From positions 1-64,000 of the forward strand of contig CAJNYU010000833.1 of the NCBI GenBank assembly GCA_905331475.1: a stretch of DNA of 64,000 nt. The letters are read 5' to 3'. Positions 50,155 through 60,379 of this stretch are shown here, piece after piece. Position 1 is the stretch's first letter, and the number at the start of each line of letters is the position of its first letter. Below the pieces are notes generated by a model. It was not told the DNA's origin. It saw nothing but the letters and a program-made list of their open reading frames with translations, and ran no database searches. The stretch is from Rotaria socialis. Its lineage: Eukaryota > Rotifera > Eurotatoria > Philodinida > Philodinidae. Made by a program: the position numbers and the translations under genes.

Positions 50155-52275
50155 TCACTGTATATCGGATTTATCTCTATCATCAAGTATTCGATATAAA
50201 TCATCAATTTCTTTCGGACACATTTTAGACAAAACTTCACAACCTTGTTTCGTTACCAAAATGTCATCTTCTATTCGTGCCGCAAAATCACGATACATTG
50301 GTGGAACATCTTTATTATTCAAAGGAATATAAAGACCTAAATAAATGAAAAACACAAACATAGTTTTCATTCTTTTCGATTATACAAAGCATGCAACTCA
50401 AATCCAATTAGTGATTTGAATAAAAAATGAAATTCTCTATCAAATGCATTCTATGCATAAATTTCATGGATGAACTCGGAGAAAACACTTTTCGAATATC
50501 AGTCTTTAAGAGTATAAAATCCTGAATACTCCGCGCCCCACAGATGGTGATGGACACCGCCCGGGAACCACACACAGGGCCCAGAGACCGTGACAGATGG
50601 GCTCCACGCCCATCAAAAGCTGCATATTGATATGGTCTCTTTATAATCTATTAAATACTTTCTTATAATAGTTGTACAGAATTTTGAAAACAAAAATGAA
50701 GCAAAGTATCCCAAAATAGATCGAGCAAAGAGATTTTCATGTGATGACAGAGAATAGCTAAATCGTATTTCACATTTTAATCCCGCACGAATTGCGCTAA
50801 CAGCTTTTCTTTGTGATGCTTATAACTTTTCAAGAGAAGGTTGTAAGAAATACGGTGACCCTCATTTTTCATCCCATAAGATGATATTCTTAAAAAAGTA
50901 ACTTTCACTCAATCTTCTGAAATGCATTTTGATAAAAATCTTCATTAATTATTTAAATCACTATTTAGATTTAATACTTGATATCGTAGACAAAATATCA
51001 AAAGTATGTTGATCTTATATTTTTGATCGACACTGTAATAGATTTTAATTAAGAAAAAAACCTTTATTTTGATTACGTACCAGGTTCTATGGTAATAATA
51101 TTACCAGGTTGAAGTTGTTGAGAAGTTGAATATAATTCACAATCATGTACATCAAGACCTTAATATAAAAAATAAATTCGAATTAATCTAATAAAAAAAT
51201 TCGATATATACCAAGATGATGACTAACACCTGTCGGACATAATACACGAATAATATTTTTAGCATAATGATCATCGATTGTTCGTAAAAGAATAGATTCT
51301 TCACGTAAATATTTTATCATATACTGATCAGCTAAGATTATTTATTTTTTCTCGTGTTATTAATTTATCATTAGAATTTAACGATTTAATTAAATCCTTT
51401 TGTACAGTTAACAATATTTCATAAAGTTGTCGTTGTACAGATGAAAATCGACCTTGGACAAAAAAATTCTTAAGTCATTCATTGAAATTTTTATTACCAT
51501 TTATAGGCCATAGACGTGTTATATCACTAGAATATTGTTTAAATAAACAACCTCCATCTAACATAATTAAATCATCTTCATTTATTGATTGATTATTTTT
51601 TTGATAATGAATAACATTTGATCTACGTAGATGAATAATTAATTTTGAATAAAAATAATATTTAAAATTTACCTTCCGCTAGCAGCAACAACTGGATAAA
51701 AGGCCATTGAAATATCACCAAGCATTTCACATTCATATTGAAATCGAGCTTTAATTAAATATTCATTCTTAATATCTTTTTTACAATTTTTCATTGTTTT
51801 GATAAACGCTTTTGATCCTAATTCACATGCTTGACGTATAAGATTTTGTTCCGTCAATGATTTTATTGATCGTAATGTATGAAGTAAAGTAGTTAACTGA
51901 TTACAAACAATCGGTGATGAAAATATTTTTAAAAACGGTACGATATTATTTTTATTTATAGTTTTATCATTAATAAATTGTGAATTAAAAAACAAAATAG
52001 GCGAGGATGGAAGTTTTAATGTTATTAATTGATCAATTGGATAAACTTCATCAATACAAAATATTTTAGAGATTGTTTCTTTATCAGTTATTGTTGGTTC
52101 AAACCATCGTTCATATTCCTCAATTGAATGTGTTGTACATCGAGATAAAAATAGATTAGTAGAAAATGTTTCATCATTACAATTTAGTAATAAAATAACA
52201 TCGGGTTGCATACAGCCGGCCAAATAATAAAAATCCGATTGTTGTTTAAATGGAAAATATGCAACACCACCCAGT
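50155..52275 (-). pseudogene. Xaa-Pro aminopeptidase 3-like gene, 5'-truncated and frameshifted
   Basis: Minus-strand exons 51673 to about 52275, 51498-51622, 51212-51452, 51081-51158 and 50155-50336. The sequence follows XPNPEP3: KQQSDFYYLAGCMQPD, FYPVVAASGRSNVIHYQKNN, the metal site LDGGC...SSDITRLWPINGR, CPTGVSHHLGLDVHD, ITIEPGLYIPL and ARIEDDILVT. All five metal ligands (Asp, Asp, His, Glu, Glu) are present. However, exon 3 needs a one-base frame change near 51345-51350, in an A-rich run between LITREK and LADQYMIKY. The 5' exons are also missing: the match stops at about 52275 where repeats begin, just before a sequence gap. Intact homologues remove N-terminal residues before proline in mitochondria or cytosol. 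It is a decayed copy, or a gene spoiled by an assembly error. Confidence 0.8.
50527..50625. repeat. GC-rich island inside an intron
   Basis: About 100 bp of GC-rich sequence in the 744-bp last intron of the aminopeptidase. It contains a perfect 7-bp stem with 5-base loop (GATGGGC TCCAC GCCCATC, 50596-50614). Composition differs sharply from the flanks, suggesting an insertion or a structured RNA-derived repeat. The identity is unknown. Confidence 0.4.
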
Positions 52276-52289
52276 GAAAAATATTTCGA

Positions 52290-52640
52290 AAAAAAACGGA
52301 ATAGAATGGTTTCATGCGGATATGGAAACCTATCTCCTACGTAGAGAATGCGTTCCTTGTTTGAGCGAATGCGTTCAGAGTCAGAAAGAAATATTCTCGA
52401 TCTGAAGGAACTCGTTCTTTACCGTTCCACACTAGTATGGAATACTTTCTTCTATACTGAAAAATCGTTCCCTATTTGAAGAGAAAGCATTCTGAATCAT
52501 TCTTAAACCAGTAGAATTCATTCTAGTTCATTTTCTTTCGGAACGGTTAACATAACATTTCATCGAAATAAAATAGCTTCCTTCTACGTTCTCTCACGAG
52601 CCTTTAAGACAATGGATTCTCTGAAGAGATGAATGCTTTC
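52290..52640. repeat. Degenerate GAATGC/GAACGC-rich repeat
   Basis: Repeated variants of GAATGCGTTC, GAACTCGTTC, GAAAGCATTCT and GAATTCATTCT in both orientations at irregular 20-50 bp spacing. It abuts the broken 5' end of the aminopeptidase gene. No ORF is present. Confidence 0.5.
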
Positions 52641-52783
52641 TTTTCGAAGCAAACCACATTTACATTCTAAAATGAAAGGCCTGAAGCAAAGCAGGTTGAA
52701 ATTGATGTGAGAAATGATGGAATCTTCATTCGATTTTACTTTAGGAATATTTGGTCTGATTTAGAAAAATTATTATTTTAATA

Positions 52784-53031
52784 NNNNNNNNNNNNNNNNN
52801 NNNNNNNNNNNNNNNNNNNNNNNNNNNNNNNNNNNNNNNNNNNNNNNNNNNNNNNNNNNNNNNNNNNNNNNNNNNNNNNNNNNNNNNNNNNNNNNNNNNN
52901 NNNNNNNNNNNNNNNNNNNNNNNNNNNNNNNNNNNNNNNNNNNNNNNNNNNNNNNNNNNNNNNNNNNNNNNNNNNNNNNNNNNNNNNNNNNNNNNNNNNN
53001 NNNNNNNNNNNNNNNNNNNNNNNNNNNNNNN
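52784..53031. other. Assembly gap (248 N)
   Basis: A run of N. The left flank is AT-rich host-like sequence; the right flank begins CCGCGGGGGGGGG and is GC-rich. Confidence 0.99.
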
Positions 53032-53530
53032 CCGCGGGGGGGGCTACAAAAGTGAAAGCGAGGCATGAATAGGACGAAAATGAAACATTTCTAAGGGCAA
53101 TCATTAAAGACACACACCCAAACAAAAGTCGGAAGACGGAGAGGGGAGCGGAGGAGGCAGTGACTGAACTACAGCTTTGGGCTAGGGGATGGCGGGGTGG
53201 AGGGGGGTCATGAGGATCTCGGTCTTATAATTCATCAAGCTCGTGTTTGAAGAATGTCTTCAGCGGGAGCCTCAAACATGTTACAGAGCGCGAGATTGAG
53301 TCCTATCTAGCTTCTAAAACGCATGGTTCAAAACTTTTGCGATGGCGAGCTCAAATTCCATGAGTTCAGCCCGCCCCTTCACCACCTCCGACACCGGGTG
53401 GGAGAGCTATCCAGCGTCCCCCTGTATCCTAACATGGTTTGTGCCATGGAAATGGTCAATTGTGCCAAGGTCACGGTAAAGCGGGGTGGGGGAGGGGCAG
53501 CTGGACAGACACATAGACACAGGTGAATTA
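53032..53530. other. GC-rich block of unlike composition
   Basis: About 500 bp with long G-rich words (GGGGATGGCGGGGTGGAGGG and others) and balanced base use, directly after the gap. The adjoining region returns to AT-rich sequence after about 53540. No host-like gene, splice sites or domain could be read on either strand. It could be an inserted element, misjoined foreign sequence or contamination. Confidence 0.6.
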
Positions 53531-55631
53531 CGATTTCTAGATCCTATCCTTTCATTCTAGGGGATTGGTTCTAATACAATTAACAAAGTATGAAATCGTC
53601 AGTATACTACACGGTGAGGTAAGGATAAGAAAATTCTCTCGGGAGAGAGAAAGAACCCTCGAAGTGGCAAATCCCTTTTGAACTAAGACTACAAGAGATG
53701 GAATGATCTATGAATACTTTTAGCAGTGTACGCGTTTTGATTTTGTTGCTGTGAATATCCTGTGCTTTTCAAAAAATTGAGACGGTTCTCTTTCAGAAAA
53801 ACTCATCTTGGAATTTCGAAGCGGAAATCTGCATGGATACAGATATTAGCAGGAATAGTTTCTTAAGAAATTTTCAGATCTTTTGATCTACTTCTATCAT
53901 GACATGTAAAAATCAATTATGTTGACATACATATATGAACAATGGACGAGACGAATCATTACTATAATTCAATATTCGAATATTGAAGGAAAAGCATCAA
54001 GATCTGAACGATCTTCAAAAAACTTATTTTCTTTCAGACTTGTCTCTTTTTTCACTTGACAATAATACTCTTGACATAAGAATGCTTATGAGCATATTCA
54101 CAACTAATTTGTGTCTGAAAAAATGTACATAGTAGGATTTGGAAAGCGATTTGTCAGTTGAAGGTCTTCTTCAGTCAATCAGGGTATCGAGTACGAAAAA
54201 AGCTTACCTTGAATATTTCTAATGTAATACATGTTTTAATTCGTTCAAGAAATATTATTTTCTTATATTTTCTTGAACTTTTAAAGAATATCATTCACTA
54301 GGCAAACATATGACGATAAAAAGAAAACTACACTGATGCAAAATCAAAAATGAGATCTAAGACGGACAATAGTTTTCAGGATTTTTCATCTGAGCTAAGA
54401 GTTCTATTTTTATGAAGACAATATTAATTCAGGCAGAAGGTTACCTCGTGACATCAAGGTATTGCTTGAAGAAAAAAAGAATTCCTCTACCGTCGTTTGT
54501 AGACCGAGCAACGCGAACGATTGTTTTAAATTTATTCTTATTTCATTCAAAAATATTTCTTGAATGTCAAAAGCAAATGAGGAAAGGATTTTCAGTTTGT
54601 TTTGGACGAAAGAAATGGCAGTTTATTTTTATTGTTTTGAGAGCGATTTTCTTTTACATCCAATCTCATCATATGTTTTTGTTTTTATTACTACTACGTG
54701 CCAGTAATACATGAGAAAAATAGATACCGAACAATTTCTATTTGTGTATCATGACGCGATCAACAGAATTAATGTCAAGAATGAAATGTCAAACAGTAGA
54801 AAATATTCATAGCGGTGAGTTAATTGATGTATTACACATTTATGTTTATAATCTATGTTGATTTCAGAGAAAAACATCGATTTCATTTTATCAGATAAAT
54901 GAAGTCCATGTTACTTTCTTTTTATAAAAGTTATACAACCTCGCATTTCATAGTAGTGAAATTGTGATTGAAAGGTAAGAAATTACTTGATAAAAAAAAA
55001 CTATGTACCATGATGATCTTTACTAATTGAATATCAGAAATATTCAAACGTTTTAATCGAGATACTTTCCTATTCGAGCGTATTTTGCGGAAAAAATGAC
55101 CTGTTTATTCAAATTTGAAACAATTGAAAATTGCTAAAAACATCGATTAATTTTTTACTTAAAGAAACAAAATGTCTATAGTATTCTTATAGAGCGATAC
55201 ACCTTTCTCTTGATTATAAGTATTGTTTGGATTGATAAAAAAATGGTGTTTTTAATAAAAATGTGGTCGGAAAGAAACCTTCTTCATAAACGATGTGTGA
55301 TGATTGATTAGCTCGCTGAGGAAAAAAGCCGTTACAGAGAAAAGCTTTTCATTCATCGTGAGTGTTTCGGATAGAAATGCATTGTTAATAAAATCTGTCG
55401 AACTAATCGTGTAAAACTATTTTAAAAAAATAATTGCCATTTCATCAAGCTTCCTAAAAAATTGTTAATTTTTTCTCAATAATAAAACAAAAACCAATAA
55501 TTATTAAGAGAAGATTTTATTTGTGTGAAAAAAAGATATGTCATTGGTTTGTTTACTAAAATATGTATAAGATTAGAAGCAATGCCATCAGAATACGATA
55601 AATTAAATAATATATATTTTTTTTGTGCATT
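53531..55631. other. AT-rich intergenic stretch
   Basis: A 100-codon plus-strand ORF at 54412-54714 has no domain, splice support or coding character. Nothing else is recognised. Confidence 0.5.
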
Positions 55632-56910
55632 TTAATCAAGTTCTTCAATATTTGAATCTTTACCAGTTGATCTCGAATAGTAATGATCTGACGACGTGTC
55701 ATTTCCATTTCCTAAAATATATAAAAGAAAAAGTTCAGTTTCAATAGTAAATGAATATAAAGTTCTTTATTGTAAATTTTAGTAATGATTGACGAGCGAA
55801 TATTTTTTTTAATTTCATTTATTTTATATTGAAATTCATCTTTTGTAGCCAACTGATTTGATTCAATCACTTCTTCTATTTCTGTTTTATCATCATCTGA
55901 AATTTTTCATGAAAATTTTATCATTATTAATAGTTAATTTCATATTAAAATAATACGATTCCCGTGTATTTTTTTCTGCTAGACATGAACGATCTATTTC
56001 ATCGTCTTCTTTACCTATATCTTTGAGCTCTTCTAATCATTTGTTCAAGTTCTTCTTTCGATAATTGATTACATTTAATATTCCATTAGCATCAACACCA
56101 AACGTTAGGTCAATTTGTGGTACACCTCACAAAGCAGATGGAATATTAGTCAATTGAAAATTTCCTAGTAAATAATTATCGTTTACCTTTACACGTTCAC
56201 CTTCAAAGATTTTAATATCCAAACTAGGTTGATGATCTGCATATTTTGTAAAAAGTCGTGTTGTTTTTTTTAGAATACTGGCATTACGTGTAATGAATGT
56301 TTCCCATAAAATGTTACCGGCAGTAGATTTCACTTAAAAAATACCATCCTCAATATTGATTATAGGTACATCAAATGTACCACCACCCAAATCAAAATAT
56401 GAGAATATTTTTTTTTACCAGATGCTTTTTATCTAATAACTGTTGCTGTTGGTTCATTGATAATCCTTAGAATATTGAGACCAGCAATAGTACCTGCATT
56501 TTTTTTAGCTTTCCAGCTCAGCTTTAGCAGTTTCTTTCATTTTTATATTGAGTTTGAATTATTGATTTACGATTTTGATTAATTACTTTAAATGGCTAAT
56601 GTTTCATATCAGACTGCGCAGTAGAATCATCAAATAAGTCGTTTAGCATCAAAAACTGTATTATTCAGATTGATAGCTACTTGATTTTTAGCTGAATCAC
56701 CAATTAAACGTTCACTATTCGTAAATGCAACATACTTATGATGGTGTTATTCTATTCCCTTGATCATTTGCAATGATTTCAACATTACCATATTGAAATA
56801 CACCAACACTCTAAAAAACAGAAAAAAACATTTAATACATAAAATTTAATGAACCACAAATACCTTACAGAATATGTTGTGCCCAAATTAATTCCTATAA
56901 CGAGAGTCAT
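55632..56910 (-). pseudogene. HSP70 pseudogene
   Basis: The minus strand reads through a decayed HSP70. The start is MTLVIGINLGTTYS, then [56 protein letters not shown] and SDMKH. After stops come INEPTATVIR, YSYFDLGGGTFDVPI and IEDGIF. A deletion removes the rest of the ATPase domain, jumping to ITRNASILKKTTRLFTKYAD, GERVKVNDNYLLGNFQL, VPQIDLTFGVDANGILNV and the end DSNIEELD. Several in-frame stops and frame changes occur, and the LIGRK segment is lost. The last four residues are EELD instead of the cytosolic EEVD, which would weaken TPR co-chaperone binding had it been functional. Some short introns seem to be retained (near 56820-56870 and 55710-55900). Confidence 0.9.
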
Positions 56911-57097
56911 TGATATTTAAAAATGAAAATTTTCGATTAATAGACTGTTGATTATACTTTTTCTACATTCTTATATAGTAACTATTAAATAAAATTCTTT
57001 CTACTACAATCGAGAACATTGTTGGAAGTTTAAAAATATAAAATAAAAGTGAAAAACCGAACGATGATACATGGTAAGCTTACGTATGATACATATT

Positions 57098-57567
57098 TGT
57101 CGTAGGCCATTCTAAGATCCGGGTTTGGACTAGTGCAATGTCGGATTTGGGTAGCAGTTTACATTACAACCTCCACTGCTACCTTGATAGTGGTTGGATT
57201 AGTTTCTCCTTGAAGAACTGGACAAAAACAATGGTATTCCAGATAATACAAGTGTTGATGGATAAATTAAAGTAGGGCTCAGGAAGTTATGGATAAGTTT
57301 CTATAGAAGAGCAGCTTCTATGGAAAATTATCCATAAATGTTTGAGTCCATACTAATTTCCATCGTTGATGATTACAATACCTGAAACACTATGGTCTCA
57401 ACACATTTTACCAATAAGTATTCCAATTCAACATGTATCTGCGGCCTAATAGAGGTTTTAACGAAAACTTTTCTCTCAATCTGACATTGGACTAGTCCAA
57501 ACTCGGATCTCAGAATGGCCTAGGCCAATCCAGGATTGGCCTGAATCCGAGATTGGCCTACGACATA
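57098..57567. mobile_element. MITE with about 45-bp terminal inverted repeats
   Basis: The left arm 57099-57143 (GTCGTAGGCCATTC, then GATCCGGGTTTGGACTAG) pairs with a right arm at 57481-57525, read on the other strand as GATCCGAGTTTGGACTAG. Outside it a second right-hand copy of the end runs to CCTACGACA at 57564. The right side therefore carries two nested ends (repeated GGATTGGCC words), and the left side one. No ORF is present. Superfamily unknown. Confidence 0.65.
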
Positions 57568-58206
57568 TTCACGTACTGTTTGATCAAGATCGAAAATAAT
57601 ATAGTTGTGATTCGTTGGCAATGTACGAGAATGTGTCGCCTATCAAATGCGATACCTTTTGTAACGAAATCTGAATTAGTCTATGTAGAATTTACTTCTG
57701 CATTTTTTCTGCAAAAATTAATTCTGTCATCTTTGATAATCTCTCTTTATGCATTGTGTAGTTATGAATATTTTATATAAATGCATGAAGAAATATTAAC
57801 CTTCATTTTTCGAAAAAATGTAGATTCAATTTATCTCTCTTTTTTTTTCCTGAAAATCACTTATTCGGTTGCTTTATTAAAAAATCAATTTTATTCTGTT
57901 ATAATATTCTTTGAATTGCTTAGGTAACAATATAAGGATGATTTCGGAAAACAAATGAGCTTTACCAAATCAACAAAGTGAAGATAATCATCTTGATTAC
58001 GATAAGATTGATACGAGTGATGCAATGGTGCTTTGATCATTTGGAAATCATGCTGCATCATATGTAAATCAATTTTATGCAATTCGCACCTTCAATCACA
58101 ATGGCCGACCACGCTGGTGGTTCTATAGCTGGCTGAAACAATGATAAATGTTAGATAGAATAGATGTATATATTTAAAGAAGTGATTACATTGTATTTAT
58201 CATCAC
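57568..58206. other. Intergenic, possible coding remnant on the minus strand
   Basis: A minus-strand 63-codon ORF at 57891-58082 (DLHMMQHDFQMIKAPLHHSY, SYRNQDDYLHFVDL) looks moderately protein-like and is preceded by an acceptor-like ATTGAAG. No family was recognised, so it is not called as a gene. Confidence 0.3.
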
Positions 58207-58858
58207 ATGAATACAGCAATAGCACCAACACACTTCATGTCATCACCTGATTCTGTGCTGCTTGAAATTTTCGCATATCTATCTTGCGAAGATGTTTTGT
58301 ACACTTTTGCCGATTTCCACGACAGCCACCTTATTGATTTACTTACAGAACATGGAGTATTTCGATATATTTGGCTCTCATCTGAATTGCCACATTGTGA
58401 ATATGAAGTTCTTTCAAATGGTATCTGGCGTTATAACTCAGTTCGTTCATTTGTATGCAAAGAAATCTTCTGTGAATTTATTACTCACTTAACACCTTGT
58501 TCAATATTTCCTGAATTGACCGAGTTACGAATACTTTGTTAACGTTGTACAACAGATGCTGTCGGATAGTTCGTCATTGGACACTCGTCTACACTTACAC
58601 ATTTCGTAGTGAGGAGAAACGAGCAATCGTATTTACTAGAAAATTATGAAAACTTTTTGTACGCTGTATTGCCTCATCTTAGCCGATTAAATTTGCTCGA
58701 TACGGACCCGAGAAGTTATGTATCGGTATGATATATTCCAAGTAGTAAATAAAACCACAGTTTTGTTTATTTATAGGTTCAATGGAATCAATCAACAGGT
58801 TGTTTAAAATCATTGGAACACTTATTCACATATGTGGAATGTGAGTGTGCCCTTAAAG
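58207..58858 (+). pseudogene. F-box protein fragment with in-frame stops
   Basis: Begins MNTAIAPTHFMSS, then an F-box-like start SPDSVLLEIFAYLSCEDVL followed by a leucine-rich region. In one continuous frame two stops occur (TAA at 58540-58542 and TAG at 58567-58569). Beyond them the frame goes on through FVIGHSSTLTHFVVRR, VLPHLSRLNLLDTD, a short intron (donor GTATGA near 58728, acceptor TTTATAG) and VQWNQSTGCLKSLEHLFTYV. It then ends abruptly beside a telomere-like tract. Substrate-receptor subunit of an SCF ubiquitin ligase is the family role; this copy looks dead. The intact relative lies 1.5 kb downstream. Confidence 0.6.
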
Positions 58859-58866
58859 TGTAGATT

Positions 58867-58885
58867 CACACCCACACCCCACCCT
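58867..58885 (-). repeat. Short telomere-like tract
   Basis: CACACCCACACCCCACCCT on the plus strand, i.e. TGTGGG-type units on the minus strand. It directly follows the truncated end of the F-box remnant. Only about three units are present. Confidence 0.4.
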
Positions 58886-59802
58886 CAAGAAAAATGACAC
58901 ATGTTTCAGTTAGTAGAAGTACTTTCTGTTCATGTGAGAATATTGGTATAGTGCTTTTAGATAAGTATTTTAGAAATAGCGACGTGATTTAATACATTAT
59001 ATATAAGATGTTGTAAAATAAAAATCGCTAATTCTAAAATCTCGGTTTTGTAACAAGAAGTTTTTTTGTTGAATTTATCGATAGATATATACGCAAATAT
59101 AAAGATCGAAAGAGTTGTTTAAAAATTTCAAAAGCAAGAACTGATTGTTAATGCAAACAAAATTTTCTATTTTTTTGAAATATTATTTTCACAATGGGTC
59201 ACTACTAGTGTTGTTGTAAATATATATATATCTGCTATCATCACGAGTATATAGACAAAAGGAAATGAATACTTGAATCTATATTCAATTCTATAAAAGA
59301 TTTCCATATATTTGAACTTGTCCCAACTGTCTTCATTATAGTTGAAACAAAATGAATTCATGATGAATCTATTCGTTGAATAAGTTCGTTTACTGATACA
59401 AAAATTTGTTTTATTTTTGTGTTTCATTTTTCTAGGATGTCATGAATCAATCAGATTCATTTTCGAGAACAGATTTTTAAAATAAAACGCCATAACATGA
59501 GAAGAAAGAAAAATAAATGAAAACAATTGTCATCGAAACGACAAAAGAAGATGCTTATTGAAGAACAAGCAAAAAATTCCTCTCTTTTCTTTCGTTTATC
59601 ATCGGTTTCTGAAGGATATTTTATATTCTTGATATATGGAAATTTTTTTATCAGACACGAAAACAAAATTTTATTTTTCACACAAAAATTAAGTATTCAT
59701 TCATAATAGAAACATAAGTTAGGCAAATTGTTTCTTTTCATAAAAAAACTCAAACAACAAAACAAATAAAGTATGAATAACTATTGTATTGTATATAATC
59801 AT
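58886..59802. other. AT-rich intergenic stretch
   Basis: No supported feature; minus-strand ORFs at 59167-59681 are Phe/Ile/Lys-rich and look non-coding. Confidence 0.5.
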
Positions 59803-60158
59803 CAATGTATATGTCGTATCGAAGTTACACCGGTCGACGAAGTTACAGCTGACAATAAAATTTATTGAAGTTAGTTTTATTTCATTTATCAATAAATAAT
59901 TTACTAAAATTGAATATCCTATTGCTAAATATATAATAAAAAAATTCTTTTGCCAATAAATACTATTTATTCAACTATATAGTTGAATAAATAGTATTTA
60001 TTGGTAAAAAAAAGAATCTTTATCATATATTTAGCAATAGGATATTCAATTTTAGTAAATTATTTATTGATAAATGAAATAAAACTAACTTCGACAAGTT
60101 TTATTGTCAAACTTGTAACTTCGTCGGCCGGTGTAACTTCGGTATGACATATACATTG
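59803..60158. mobile_element. 356-bp near-perfect palindrome (foldback element)
   Basis: The sequence from CAATGTATATGTCGTA at 59803 is mirrored on the other strand ending at 60158. The centre lies at 59980/59981 (TTCAACTATATAGTTGAA). Each arm is about 178 bp, with scattered differences and small indels only in the outer third (around CGAAGTTACACCGG and the TGACAATAAAA segment). The inner arms are almost identical. Each arm holds two CGAAGTTAC words. It is an uncoded foldback or MITE element. The inner identity suggests recent insertion or arm-to-arm conversion. Confidence 0.85.
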
Positions 60159-60264
60159 GGTGAATAAAGTTGTTTTCGATCGGCAATCATTGATATTCTT
60201 AATTGTGCTCACTTTCTGTTCTGAGAGGTCATCGTTAGTGACATCATCGTTCATTTCAGTTTCT

Positions 60265-60269
<5 letters not shown>

Positions 60270-60314
<45 letters not shown>
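60270..60314 (+). repeat. (CT)n microsatellite
   Basis: About 22 uninterrupted CT units, 66 bp upstream of the first possible start of the F-box gene, probably in its promoter or leader. Confidence 0.95.
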
Positions 60315-60317
<3 letters not shown>

Positions 60318-60379
60318 CTATCTCTATACGACGTTTACCTTGCTATGAACTATTGATATGCTGACTATAGAACAATTGC

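Noticed and set aside
54412-54714. 100-codon plus-strand ORF
   Set aside because: Hydrophobic/Lys-rich composition typical of AT-rich noncoding DNA and no recognisable domain.
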